The notes beneath the pieces were generated by a model that saw nothing but the letters and a program-made list of their open reading frames with translations, ran no database searches and was not told where the DNA came from. From Pseudogemmatithrix spongiicola (lineage in GTDB: Bacteria; Gemmatimonadota; Gemmatimonadetes; Gemmatimonadales; Gemmatimonadaceae): 64,000 bases of DNA. The stretch covers positions 1 to 64,000 of the forward strand of contig NZ_CP130613.1 in the NCBI RefSeq assembly GCF_030623445.1. The letters run 5' to 3'. The position numbers were made by a program, and so were the translations under genes. This document shows, one piece after another, positions 28,004 through 36,389 of the stretch (position 1 is the stretch's first letter; the number at the start of each line of letters is the position of its first letter).

Positions 28004-28083
28004 AGCGTACCCGGTAGATTTCCGTCTCTGTTGCGCCGCACACTGCGTGCGCAGCATTGTCCGCAATATCAGGGGAATACTGG

Positions 28084-28443
28084 GTGGAAGTGCAGGTCTT
28101 TGGCACGCAGAAGCATCAGGACACGCGACGGGCGCTGCGGTTCTGGAGCGAGCGACGCGTCAATGTGCACTTCGTGGACCTCACCCAACGCGCGGCCAGC
28201 AAGGGCGAGCTGCAGCGTTTCGCGCAGAAGTTCGGCGTGACAGCGCTCATCGATAAGGCCGCGAAGCGCTATGCCGCACTTGGCTTGGGGGCCGCGCGCT
28301 ATTCCGATGAGAAGTGGATGCAAGTCCTCACCGATGAACCGCTCGTGCTGACGCAGCCGCTGACCCGTTGGGGCAGCAAGCTGACCATCGGCCTCGCGGA
28401 AGACGACTGGAAGGCCTGGGTGGCCTCGGAGCGTACGGCGTGA
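28084..28443 (+). CDS. ArsC/Spx-like thioredoxin-fold protein lacking the catalytic cysteine
   Basis: A 119-residue protein with the ArsC/YffB fold pattern: VEVQVFGTQKHQDTRRALRF, then the domain's later FGVTALIDKAAKRY. Where the family has its redox Cys, this protein has His11, and there is no cysteine anywhere in it, so it cannot be a thiol reductase. GTG 28084 is chosen because AGGGG precedes it at the right distance. The stop overlaps the terC-family start by 4 bases (GTGA). Confidence 0.8.
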   Translation: MEVQVFGTQKHQDTRRALRFWSERRVNVHFVDLTQRAASKGELQRFAQKFGVTALIDKAAKRYAALGLGAARYSDEKWMQVLTDEPLVLTQPLTRWGSKLTIGLAEDDWKAWVASERTA

Positions 28444-29438
28444 TCTGGATGTGGACCGGTTTCTTGGTGTTCGTCGGCATCGTGCTGGCGCTGGATCTTG
28501 GCGTGTTCAACCGCACGCCGCATGCGCCGACCCTGCGCGAGGCGTTGCTCTTCACGGCCGGCACGGTCGTGATGGCGTTGGGGTTCGCGGTGTTCGTGTA
28601 CGCCGCGTACAACGGCCACTGGCTCGGTTTGGGCACGGCCATCGACGCGGTAGACAAGAACGTGAACGACGGGCGATTGGCGGCCGTGAAGTTCCTCACG
28701 GGCTACGTCGTCGAGCTCTCGCTGAGCATGGACAACGTGTTCGTGATCGCGCTGATCTTCCAGCACCTCAAGGTGCCGCCCGTCTACCAGCACCGCGTGC
28801 TCTTCTGGGGCATCCTCGGCGCCTTGGCCATGCGCGGTGCGATGATCGGCATCGGCGCGCAGCTGGTGGCGCGCTACCACTGGATCCTCTACGTGTTCGG
28901 TGCCTTCCTGGTGATCACGGCGATCCGGATGCTGTGGCGCAAGGAGGAGGAGTCAGAGGCCGAGGTTGAGAGCGTTGTGGTACGCTGGCTCCGCCGCCAC
29001 TTCCCGGTGACGGATCGGTACCACGAGCAGCACTTCCTCGTGGAGATGAACGGCAAGAAGTTCCTGACGCCGCTCGCGGTCGCCCTCGTGCTGGTCGAGA
29101 CGACGGACCTGATCTTCGCGGTGGACTCGATTCCCGCGATCTTCGCGATCACCGCCGATCCGTTCTTGGTGTTCACGTCGAACGTGTTCGCGATTCTGTG
29201 CCTGCGCAGCCTGTACTTCGGGCTCGCCGGACTCATTGAGAAGTTCCGCTACCTCAAGGTGTCGCTGGCGCTGGTACTCGGCATCGTCGGCGTAAAGATG
29301 CTCGGAATGAAGTGGATTAAGGGCTGGTTGGGGGAGGATACGAACTTCTGGCTGCTGGGCATCATCTTTGGCGTGTTGATTGGCGGTGGTATTGCCAGCT
29401 GGGCCGCCGATCGTGGGGAATCGAAGAGCGCTTCATAG
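28440..29438 (+). CDS. TerC-family integral membrane protein
   Basis: A 332-residue membrane protein with about eight or nine helices. It carries the TerC signature pair, ELSLSMDNVFVIALIF near residue 98 and VETTDLIFAVDSIPAIFA near 218, whose acidic residues are thought to bind metal. Family members are linked to manganese efflux and tellurium resistance. No manganese riboswitch is visible upstream. It starts at GTG 28440 (ATG 28449 possible) and is translationally coupled to the ArsC-like gene. Confidence 0.93.
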   Translation: MIWMWTGFLVFVGIVLALDLGVFNRTPHAPTLREALLFTAGTVVMALGFAVFVYAAYNGHWLGLGTAIDAVDKNVNDGRLAAVKFLTGYVVELSLSMDNVFVIALIFQHLKVPPVYQHRVLFWGILGALAMRGAMIGIGAQLVARYHWILYVFGAFLVITAIRMLWRKEEESEAEVESVVVRWLRRHFPVTDRYHEQHFLVEMNGKKFLTPLAVALVLVETTDLIFAVDSIPAIFAITADPFLVFTSNVFAILCLRSLYFGLAGLIEKFRYLKVSLALVLGIVGVKMLGMKWIKGWLGEDTNFWLLGIIFGVLIGGGIASWAADRGESKSAS

Positions 29439-29445
29439 CGCTCTT
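29424..29445. terminator. Hairpin over the terC-family stop codon
   Basis: AAGAGCGCT-TCAT-AGCGCTCTT is a perfect 9-bp stem with a 4-base loop, and the TAG stop straddles the loop and right arm. No U-run follows, so it is a weak or factor-assisted terminator, or protects the 3' end. Confidence 0.5.
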
Positions 29446-29463
29446 CTAGTCATTGACTTTCGT

Positions 29464-29482
29464 TATTCTGAAAAACAGAATA
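29464..29482. promoter_or_regulatory. Operator-like palindrome overlapping a promoter
   Basis: TATTCTGAAAAACAGAATA has perfect 7-bp arms around AAAAA and ends 4 bases before the GTG of the downstream HTH gene. A TTGACT box at 29453-29458 lies 17 bases from CAGAAT (29476-29481), so the palindrome covers the -10 element. Autorepression by the adjacent HTH protein is the simplest reading. Confidence 0.6.
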
Positions 29483-29486
29483 CAGT

Positions 29487-29999
29487 GTGCAGCAAGCACC
29501 CCAGACCCGACCCTTCGATCTCGTGGTTGCCCTCCGACTCACGAAGCCGGCGGGAACGCTCGTTGCAATCGGTGATGAGCTGGCGGCATCGCCGAGCCAA
29601 GTGCATGCCGCGCTGCGTCGCCTGGAGCTCGCCGGGCTGCTGCGGCCTGATTCACGCGCCACCAACACGCGGGCCCTCCTCGAGTTTCTCACCGGCGGCG
29701 TGCGATTCGCGTATCCCGCCCAGCGCGGACCGCTGCGCGAGGGGGTGCCCACCGCCTACTCGGCCGCGCCCCTGAACGCGACGGTCGACGCCATCGATGT
29801 GGTTGTCTGGCCGGCCCCCGGCCATCCGCAAGCCGTTCGCGGCTTCAGCGTGACGCCGTTATTTCGGCGTGCGCCCCTGCTCATCGACCGCTCGCCCGAC
29901 ACGTATCGGGCGCTGACGATCGTCGATGCCCTGCGCCTTGGTGATCCCCGAGTGCGTCCGCACGCGCGGGCGGCGCTCGAAGCGCTGTTCGGGAGCTAG
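29487..29999 (+). CDS. Winged-helix DNA-binding regulator
   Basis: A 170-residue protein with an N-terminal winged helix (LVAIGDELAASPSQVHAALR, then RLELAGLL) and a C-terminal domain of unknown type (TVDAIDVVVWPAPGHPQAVR). It could be MarR-like or related to AbiEi-type antitoxin regulators; I cannot decide. GTG 29487 has no Shine-Dalgarno sequence and lies only about 6 bases past the predicted -10 box, suggesting a leaderless mRNA. Its 3' end overlaps the convergent tag gene by 119 bases. Confidence 0.75.
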   Translation: MQQAPQTRPFDLVVALRLTKPAGTLVAIGDELAASPSQVHAALRRLELAGLLRPDSRATNTRALLEFLTGGVRFAYPAQRGPLREGVPTAYSAAPLNATVDAIDVVVWPAPGHPQAVRGFSVTPLFRRAPLLIDRSPDTYRALTIVDALRLGDPRVRPHARAALEALFGS

Positions 30000-30612
30000 G
30001 TCTCGCCGGCGCCGACGTCGGCAGCGTGGTGCGCGAACGAAGTGCTGCGATCTCCTCGTGGCGAAAGCACGTGTCCAGGTGATCGTTCACCAGTCCCATG
30101 GCCTGGAAGAACGCGTAGGCGGTAGTGGGCCCAACGAAGCGCCAGCCGCGACGGCGGAGCTCCTTGGCCATTGCGGTCGATTCATGAGTCACGCTCGGGA
30201 CGTCCTCGCGCCGCCGCCGCACAGCCTGGCGCTCCGGAGCGAACCCCCACACGAAGCGCGCGAGCGACCCCTCCCGCTCGACAAGTTCAGCGTACGTCCG
30301 GGCGTTGTTGATGACGGCCTCGATCTTACCGCGGTGCCGCACGATGCCGGCATCGCCCAGGAGCCTGGTCACATCACGAGTGCCGAACCGCGCCACCACC
30401 ATCGGGTCAAAGTCAGCAAACGCGGCTCGAAACGCCGCGCGTTTCCGGAGGATCGTGATCCAACTGAGGCCAGATTGAAAACCCTCAAGGGAGAGTTTTT
30501 CAAAGAGACGCCGATCGTCGCTGACAGGAACCGCCCACTCGGTGTCGTGATAGCGCACGTACTCAGCGTCATCACCACACCACCAACAGCGCACTAACGA
30601 GCCCTTAGGCAT
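29881..30612 (-). CDS. tag: DNA-3-methyladenine glycosylase I
   Basis: Excises 3-methyladenine from alkylated DNA. The catalytic core (residues 1-190) is typical: RCWWCGDDAEYVRYHDTEWA at the start, FQSGLSWITILRKRAAFRAA, and the zinc-ligand stretch VNDHLDTC near residue 178. The family normally stops near residue 190. Here about 50 Arg/Ala/Pro-rich residues follow that are simply antisense to the convergent regulator gene. That tail is probably non-functional read-through into a neighbour rather than a domain. Confidence 0.92.
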   Translation of the reverse strand: MPKGSLVRCWWCGDDAEYVRYHDTEWAVPVSDDRRLFEKLSLEGFQSGLSWITILRKRAAFRAAFADFDPMVVARFGTRDVTRLLGDAGIVRHRGKIEAVINNARTYAELVEREGSLARFVWGFAPERQAVRRRREDVPSVTHESTAMAKELRRRGWRFVGPTTAYAFFQAMGLVNDHLDTCFRHEEIAALRSRTTLPTSAPARPSSRTALRAPPARADALGDHQGAGHRRSSAPDTCRASGR

Positions 30613-30627
30613 ACGCAGAATACATAA

Positions 30628-31152
30628 TCAGGCGTAGCCACGCAGCGCGAAGAACTTCGACACTTCTTCCGCGTCCTCGACCACCTCCAACCAGCCCGGG
30701 CGCAGCGCCAAACGGACTACCAGCGACCCCGACTCCGACACCACGGCGATCGCATCCGTGAAATCACACTTCGCCACAGCATCATCCGGCAACTCGATGC
30801 CAGGAATGCCGCTGAACTGGATCGTATGGTCGGGCCCCAGGTCCGGTCGCCGCTCAAGCCAGGTGACACCACGGAACACCACGACGTCATTGCCGTTCGA
30901 GGTGAACGCCGAGTCGCGCGCGGGAAGCGCTTCGGAATCCGGCAGGAAATCCGCAACGACGCACGAGACCTCGAAGCCCGTTTCGATCTCCGCGCGATCC
31001 ACGTGTGCGCGCACCGTCCCGCCGCTGCGCAACCGCACGCGGAACTCGCCCTCCGCCAATTCCCACGCGGCCCAGCCATGCCGCAGGCGGCGGAACGCTT
31101 CGAGGGAATCGGTGTCCGCAATGAACGAATAGCTTCGGAGCGCTTCAGCCAT
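30628..31152 (-). CDS. Conserved-looking protein, function unknown
   Basis: A 174-residue soluble protein (MAEALRSYSFIADTDSLEAF, ending EEVSKFFALRGYA) with an alternating beta pattern and no signal, membrane helix or known motif. It begins with ATG and ends 15 bases before tag on the same strand. Its composition matches its neighbours, so it is probably a real gene. Confidence 0.6.
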   Translation of the reverse strand: MAEALRSYSFIADTDSLEAFRRLRHGWAAWELAEGEFRVRLRSGGTVRAHVDRAEIETGFEVSCVVADFLPDSEALPARDSAFTSNGNDVVVFRGVTWLERRPDLGPDHTIQFSGIPGIELPDDAVAKCDFTDAIAVVSESGSLVVRLALRPGWLEVVEDAEEVSKFFALRGYA

Positions 31153-31182
31153 ACGACAAATGTAGAGACGAACCCCGTCCGC

Positions 31183-32685
31183 TCAGAACACCAGCAGCAA
31201 CACGCCGACGACGACGCAGATGGCAACCGCATCCAATGCCAACCCTGCTCGCGCCATCTGGCGTACGCTCAGTACGCCGCTGCCGAACACAATGGCATTC
31301 GGCGGAGTCGCCATCGGCAACGCGTAGCCCACGGACGCCGCCAGCCCGATGGTCAGCATAAAGAGGAGCGGCGGCTGCCCAAGCGCGGCCGCGAGCGAAA
31401 CGGCAATCGGCATTCCCATCGACGCCGTCGCGGCATTGGACGCCAGCTCCGACACGATCACGGTGACGACGGCGATGCCAGTTAGCACCAACGGCAGTGG
31501 CAGACCCTCGAGTCCGCCCATCCACTGACCGATGCGAGTCGCCAAGCCGCTGGACTCCATGGCTGCGGCGAGCGAGAGCCCGCCGCCGAACAACAGCAGC
31601 ACATCCCAGGGCAAGGCACGCGCCTCTCGCCATGTCAGCAACGGTCGCGGCGCACTCCGGGCGCTTGACTGACCGGTCAGCAAGAACAGCGAGATGCCGC
31701 CAATGATCGCCACGCCGGCGTCCGTCAGCCCAGGCACGAGATCCGTGAGCCCGAACACCGTCACCGGGCTGATCACCTTCGGTTCGCGGAAAAACCAGGC
31801 CAGCGCCATCCCGAGGAACACCCAAAGCACCCGCCGCTCGCCGCTCGAGATCGGACCGAGCGCGGCCTGTTGCTCCCGGAGCGCGCGCACGCCTTCGGCA
31901 TCCAGCACCACTCGCTCCCGGTGGAACACGTGCACCAGCAGCACCCAGCAGACGGGCAGCAGGATCGCCGCGATGGGCAATCCAAACTTAAGGAACGCGA
32001 AGAAATCGAGATTCACGCCGATGAGCTCACGTGCCGCGCCGGCGAGAATCAGGTTCGGCGGAGTACCGATCAATGTCGCCATGCCCCCGATGCTCGCCGC
32101 AAACGCGACGCCGAGGAGGAGGGCGACCTGCTGGCTGCGTGCCGCGGCATCGTCGCCGAACCGCGCGCCGATCGCCAGCGCGATCGGGTACATCATCGCG
32201 GCTGTCGCAGTGTTCGAGATCCACATCGAGATGAAGGCGGTGGCCAGCATGATGCCGAGCACCAACCGCCGCGAGTCGGTACCCACCCGGAGAATCACGC
32301 CAAACGCCATGCGCTCGTGTGCACGCCAATGCTGCAGCGCCTCCGCCAGCAGGAAACCGCCGAGATACAGGAACACGACCTCATTCGCGAACGGCGCGGT
32401 CGCCTCGCGCGCCGAGGTCGCACCCAGCGCGGGAAACAAGGCGATCGGGAGCAGTGCCGTGACCGCCAACGGGAGGCACTCGCTGATCCACCAGATGGCC
32501 ATCCAGGTACCGACCCCGAGCACGGTGGCCTGCGCGGCGTCCAACCCACCGGGTGCCAGGAGTCGCAGTGCGACAAAGGCCAACGGGCCGGCAACCAGCG
32601 GCAATCGACGCGGCAGCGTCGCGGGAGTAGACGAAGTGGGGTCCACGGCGGCAAGTTGACCCGCTCGTGGGGTAAAGACAAGCAC
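31183..32685 (-). CDS. DASS/SLC13-family sodium:anion (dicarboxylate or sulfate) symporter
   Basis: A 500-residue transporter with about 11-12 helices. It carries the two substrate/sodium-binding SNT-type loops of the DASS family, MWISNTATAAMM near residue 155 and ELASNAATASMGMPI near 417. It imports di- or tricarboxylates or sulfate with Na+; the substrate cannot be told from sequence. GTG 32685 is preferred because GAAGGG precedes it; GTG 32646 is an alternative. Its start lies 23 bases from the divergent outer-membrane protein gene. Confidence 0.92.
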   Translation of the reverse strand: MLVFTPRAGQLAAVDPTSSTPATLPRRLPLVAGPLAFVALRLLAPGGLDAAQATVLGVGTWMAIWWISECLPLAVTALLPIALFPALGATSAREATAPFANEVVFLYLGGFLLAEALQHWRAHERMAFGVILRVGTDSRRLVLGIMLATAFISMWISNTATAAMMYPIALAIGARFGDDAAARSQQVALLLGVAFAASIGGMATLIGTPPNLILAGAARELIGVNLDFFAFLKFGLPIAAILLPVCWVLLVHVFHRERVVLDAEGVRALREQQAALGPISSGERRVLWVFLGMALAWFFREPKVISPVTVFGLTDLVPGLTDAGVAIIGGISLFLLTGQSSARSAPRPLLTWREARALPWDVLLLFGGGLSLAAAMESSGLATRIGQWMGGLEGLPLPLVLTGIAVVTVIVSELASNAATASMGMPIAVSLAAALGQPPLLFMLTIGLAASVGYALPMATPPNAIVFGSGVLSVRQMARAGLALDAVAICVVVGVLLLVF

Positions 32686-32708
32686 AGCCGCCCTTCAGTC
32701 CCGACTCG

Positions 32709-34862
32709 GTGTTCCTCGCTCTCGCGCTCGCCCTCACCCTGCAAGACACGCTGGCTGCAGCGCGCAGCGACACGGCGACCTATCGCACCGAAGCCCTGCG
32801 CGCCCTCGTGGCCGAAGCCGCCGAGGTGAACCGACGCGTGCCGGCGGCGCTCGGCGGATATCGCGCCCAGCTCGAATCCGAGATCTCGATCGGCAACCGA
32901 CGCTCCGAGCGCATGGAGATGTCCGTCCAGCTCGAGCAGATCGCGAGCACGCTGGAGTGGGACCGCACCGGGCGCTACCGCCAGACGGTCATCGGTTACC
33001 GCTCGCAGCAACTCGGCACGAGCATCGCCACGCTCGGCTTGTTTCGCTCGGGCTGGGCGGTGCCATCCCTGTACGGCAACCGACTCGCGCTGCTCTTCGG
33101 GCGTGACACCGTCGACGCCATGCGGCGCCGACGTCCGACGGACCCGCAGTACGCGGTGCATCCCCTCGCCGACGACCGGGAGTACTACTATCGATTCTCG
33201 GGCGGCGACACCGTCTTCACGATGCAGGTGGATGGGCGCGAGATTCCGATCGTGCGCGTCGACGTGCACCTGCGCGACGACGTGCCAGCCCGCAGCGTCG
33301 TCTTCGTCGGCGAACTCGACCTCGATGCGACGCGCAAGCAACTCGTGCGGATGCGCGGCTACTTCGCGGTCGTCGGCGGGCCCAAGCCGCGCTTCGACAT
33401 CCTCCGCGAAGCGCGCCTGCAGGGCATCGCCTTCATCGAGGCGGTGAACGCCGAAGTCGACGGGCAGTTCTGGTTGCCAGGCTACCAGCGCTTCGAGGCG
33501 CACGCCACCTCGAACACCGTCGGCGAGAGCCGCGCCATCTTCCGGATCATCACGCGCTATCGTGACCGTGAACTCTATCCGCCGCCACCTGACGTCGCGG
33601 TCGGCACGCCCGGGGATACGCTGCGCGTACAGCCGTTTCGGCTCGCGGTCGAGTCCATGGACTCGCTCTCGCGGTATCGTGGCTGGACCAGCGAACTCGG
33701 CGCCGCCAACGTCGATGTCTCTGCCGAGGACTTCAACGACGTGGCGCCGGACCAGTGGAACCCACGCGGACGGCCGCGATTCTCCCTCGAGACGGAACGG
33801 TTCCTGGACGTCATCCGCACGGACCGCGTGCAGGGTGTGTTCCTCGGCATCGGCGGCGTCTATCGCTTCCGCGACGCTGCGCCTGGCTGGGCGTTGCGCA
33901 GCGCTGCCGGATACTCCTTTAATGAAGGGACCGTTCGCGGGCGGGCCATCGTCGAGCACCGGCGCGGTCGCAATCTCTCACAGCTGCGGGCCTCGCGTTC
34001 GCTGGACCTCACGAACGACTTCCGGAACCCCTACGACTCGGGCACGACCACCGGCGCGCTCTTCGGTCGCGACGACTACGACTACGTCGACCGACGCAGC
34101 GCCACGCTGCTCCTGCAACGATTCCTCGGCAACGATTGGGACGGCTTGGTACGCCTCGAATCAGGGTACGCGCAGGATCGCGACATGCGCGAACGTTGGC
34201 TGGAGAGTCCGGTAGGCCTCGGTGGCGCCTTCCGCCGTAACCGACCTGCGCGCTCGGGCGACTATTGGCGGAACGTCATCACATTCGAATGGCGCCCCGA
34301 TGTCGCGCTGGAGTTCCTGCGGCCGGGTGTCGGGACGAAACTCATCTACGAACGGGGCGACGGGGAGCTCCGATATCAACGAGCCGAAGGTCGGTTCACG
34401 GTTCGCGTGAATCGCGGACGGCTGGCCTTGGGCACCCGTCTCGACGTCGGTGCCGTCAGTCCCGATGCGCCTCCGCAGCAATTCTTCGAACTTGGCGCGA
34501 ACCAGAACCTGCCGGGCTACGACTACAAGCAGTTTGCGGGAGATCAAGCGGCGGTGCTCCGGGGGCAGGTCTACCGTGGCTTCGGCATCCTTGGTGCGCC
34601 GGTGCGCATCACGCAGCGGGTCTGGCTGCCGCCGATCGCGCCGGGGCTGGCCCTCAACGTCCAGGCCGGGTACGTGCGGGCGACGACGGCCGCGTCGCGG
34701 AACACGGTCATGCAACTCGGATCGACCGAAACGGGCCACGTACGGTCCTCGGCCTCGCTGACGCTGCGCTTCTTCGGACAGGCCGTGGGACTGGGCATCG
34801 CCCGCCCGTTGGACTATCCTGCAGGATGGCGATGGGTGCTGGAGCTCGGGCAGCGGTTGTAA
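32709..34862 (+). CDS. Predicted outer-membrane beta-barrel protein
   Basis: A 717-residue exported protein: a short signal-like start (MFLALALALTLQDTLAAA), a soluble region to about residue 330, then a long run of alternating, aromatic-rich strands ending LELGQRL. It resembles the DUF5686/BamA-like surface-antigen proteins in overall plan, with a C-terminal stretch GQAVGLGIARPLDYPAGWRW like the last strands of a 16-stranded barrel. The cargo or function is unknown. GTG start. Confidence 0.75.
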   Translation: MFLALALALTLQDTLAAARSDTATYRTEALRALVAEAAEVNRRVPAALGGYRAQLESEISIGNRRSERMEMSVQLEQIASTLEWDRTGRYRQTVIGYRSQQLGTSIATLGLFRSGWAVPSLYGNRLALLFGRDTVDAMRRRRPTDPQYAVHPLADDREYYYRFSGGDTVFTMQVDGREIPIVRVDVHLRDDVPARSVVFVGELDLDATRKQLVRMRGYFAVVGGPKPRFDILREARLQGIAFIEAVNAEVDGQFWLPGYQRFEAHATSNTVGESRAIFRIITRYRDRELYPPPPDVAVGTPGDTLRVQPFRLAVESMDSLSRYRGWTSELGAANVDVSAEDFNDVAPDQWNPRGRPRFSLETERFLDVIRTDRVQGVFLGIGGVYRFRDAAPGWALRSAAGYSFNEGTVRGRAIVEHRRGRNLSQLRASRSLDLTNDFRNPYDSGTTTGALFGRDDYDYVDRRSATLLLQRFLGNDWDGLVRLESGYAQDRDMRERWLESPVGLGGAFRRNRPARSGDYWRNVITFEWRPDVALEFLRPGVGTKLIYERGDGELRYQRAEGRFTVRVNRGRLALGTRLDVGAVSPDAPPQQFFELGANQNLPGYDYKQFAGDQAAVLRGQVYRGFGILGAPVRITQRVWLPPIAPGLALNVQAGYVRATTAASRNTVMQLGSTETGHVRSSASLTLRFFGQAVGLGIARPLDYPAGWRWVLELGQRL

Positions 34863-35422
34863 TCGTCGCCGCGTTCGCGGTCGTGGCCTGTGATGGGCCG
34901 CCGGCCGCCGAAGCGGCGCTGACGCCCTTCGAGCGTGTGCTGGCCGACTCGTTGGCCGGCGACTCGGCCGCGCTCGCCACGCTGCCGCCGGCGCTGCACG
35001 AGTTGCTGGTCGTGCGCGCAGCGCTGGACGGCGCGTCGAATAGCCGTTGCGACCTCATGCCCTCGCGGCAGCGCCACGAGCTGCGCCGTCGTTTCCGCCT
35101 CACGTTCGAGGATTCGTCGCGCGTATTGCTGTACGCGGTCGCCGACGATTCCACGGGCCGTCTGGACCGCGTGGAGTACATCCGGCGCATCCCGACACGC
35201 GGTCAGCGCGGCCTCATCTGGGACGGCGAGCGGGACCGCACGACCTCGACCTGGTGGAGCGAAACGCGCTGGGGCCTGTCACGGCGCGTCGAGCGCGGCG
35301 ACATCCCGCGGGGCGGCCCGCTGCCTCGCGCGCTGCGCGCGCTGGGCCGCCAACTCATGATGTCGCCGTGTGCGGAGCCGGCCGACAGCGCCGAGACCGG
35401 GTCGCCGACTACGGCGCCGTGA
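34826..35422 (+). CDS. Predicted lipoprotein, function unknown
   Basis: A 198-residue protein (MAMGAGARAAVVIVAAFAVV, lipobox AVVAC then Asp). Asp right after the lipidated Cys is the inner-membrane retention signal in Proteobacteria; whether it applies here is unknown. The body is Arg-rich with two further Cys (NSRCDLM and MSPCAEP). It overlaps the end of the upstream barrel gene by 37 bases, and the convergent murB by 14. Confidence 0.7.
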   Translation: MAMGAGARAAVVIVAAFAVVACDGPPAAEAALTPFERVLADSLAGDSAALATLPPALHELLVVRAALDGASNSRCDLMPSRQRHELRRRFRLTFEDSSRVLLYAVADDSTGRLDRVEYIRRIPTRGQRGLIWDGERDRTTSTWWSETRWGLSRRVERGDIPRGGPLPRALRALGRQLMMSPCAEPADSAETGSPTTAP

Positions 35423-36389
35423 ACTCGCCGATGAAGCCGATCTCGGGCTCCAGCGACTGACCGAAGCGTTCGCGCACCGCAGCCTGCGCGTGCGCGATCA
35501 CGGCCCGCACGTCGGCCGCCGTCGCACGACCGACGTTCACGACGATGTTGGCGTGCATGAACGAGATCTGGGCATCGCCGATCCGGAAGCCCTTGAGGCC
35601 GCACTGATCGATCAGGCGCCCTGCGCCCACGCCTTCGATCTTCTTAAAGATCGATCCGGCGCTCGGATGTACCTCGAGCCACGGATGCCTCGCGCCGCGC
35701 CACGCCAGGTTCTCCTGCAGGATGCGCTGCAGGGTATCCTGCTCCCCCGGCGTAAGCTGGAAATCCACGCGCAGCGCGATCTCGCCGCTTCCGTGCAGGC
35801 GGCTGGTGTCGTAGCCGAACGCCATCTCGTCGGCGGAGACGACGGTGCGTGCACCGGAGGGTAGCAGCAGCTCCACGTTCGCCACGACCTCGGCGATGAA
35901 CATCGTGCGCTCGCGCTCGGGTGCGGGTGAGAGGAAGTGCAGGTTCTGCCACACCGCCCCGCCCACCGTACTCGGGATCCCCACGTAGTGCTCGAGGCCC
36001 GACCACCCGGCGGCCACAGTCTGCCGAATCAGCTCCGCGACCGTCGCGCCGCTCTCGGCTTGGACGCGCCCGTCGCTGCCGAAGCGGATGGCGTTCGCAC
36101 GGTTGCGGACGACCAATCCCCGGAAGCCGGCATCGCCGACCAGGATGTTCGCTCCCAGGCCCAGCACGAACACGGGAACGCCAGCCTCGCGTGCCGCCAC
36201 GATGGCGCTGGCGAGTTCGTCGGCCGTCATGGCATCGTACAGCACGTCCGCGGGACCACCGATGCGGAACGTGGTGTACGGAGCAAGAGGTTCGCGGAGT
36301 CGGAGTCGCTCGGCGCCAAGAGCGGGTGCGAGCATGGCCGCGAGCGTTTCCGGCGTCTGGGCCGGCGTAACTGACGAGGACGAATGCAT
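35409..36389 (-). CDS. murB: UDP-N-acetylenolpyruvoylglucosamine reductase
   Basis: A 326-residue FAD enzyme that makes UDP-MurNAc for peptidoglycan. It has the FAD-binding YTTFRIGGPADVL and GLGANILVGDAGF, the catalytic Ser in PSAGSIFKK and the C-terminal Glu in EPEIGFIGEF. The ATG at 36389 shares the palindrome ATGCAT with the start of the divergent M16 gene. Further upstream the frame is only antisense to that gene. An internal start is possible but would trim only a few residues. Confidence 0.95.
   Translation of the reverse strand: MHSSSSVTPAQTPETLAAMLAPALGAERLRLREPLAPYTTFRIGGPADVLYDAMTADELASAIVAAREAGVPVFVLGLGANILVGDAGFRGLVVRNRANAIRFGSDGRVQAESGATVAELIRQTVAAGWSGLEHYVGIPSTVGGAVWQNLHFLSPAPERERTMFIAEVVANVELLLPSGARTVVSADEMAFGYDTSRLHGSGEIALRVDFQLTPGEQDTLQRILQENLAWRGARHPWLEVHPSAGSIFKKIEGVGAGRLIDQCGLKGFRIGDAQISFMHANIVVNVGRATAADVRAVIAHAQAAVRERFGQSLEPEIGFIGEFTAP

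Noticed and set aside
27025-28041. A second minus-strand frame over the YheT-like gene
   Set aside because: Only the other frame carries the alpha/beta-hydrolase motifs.
28044-28083. Manganese riboswitch ahead of the TerC operon
   Set aside because: The spacer is too short and lacks the paired loop motifs of that class.
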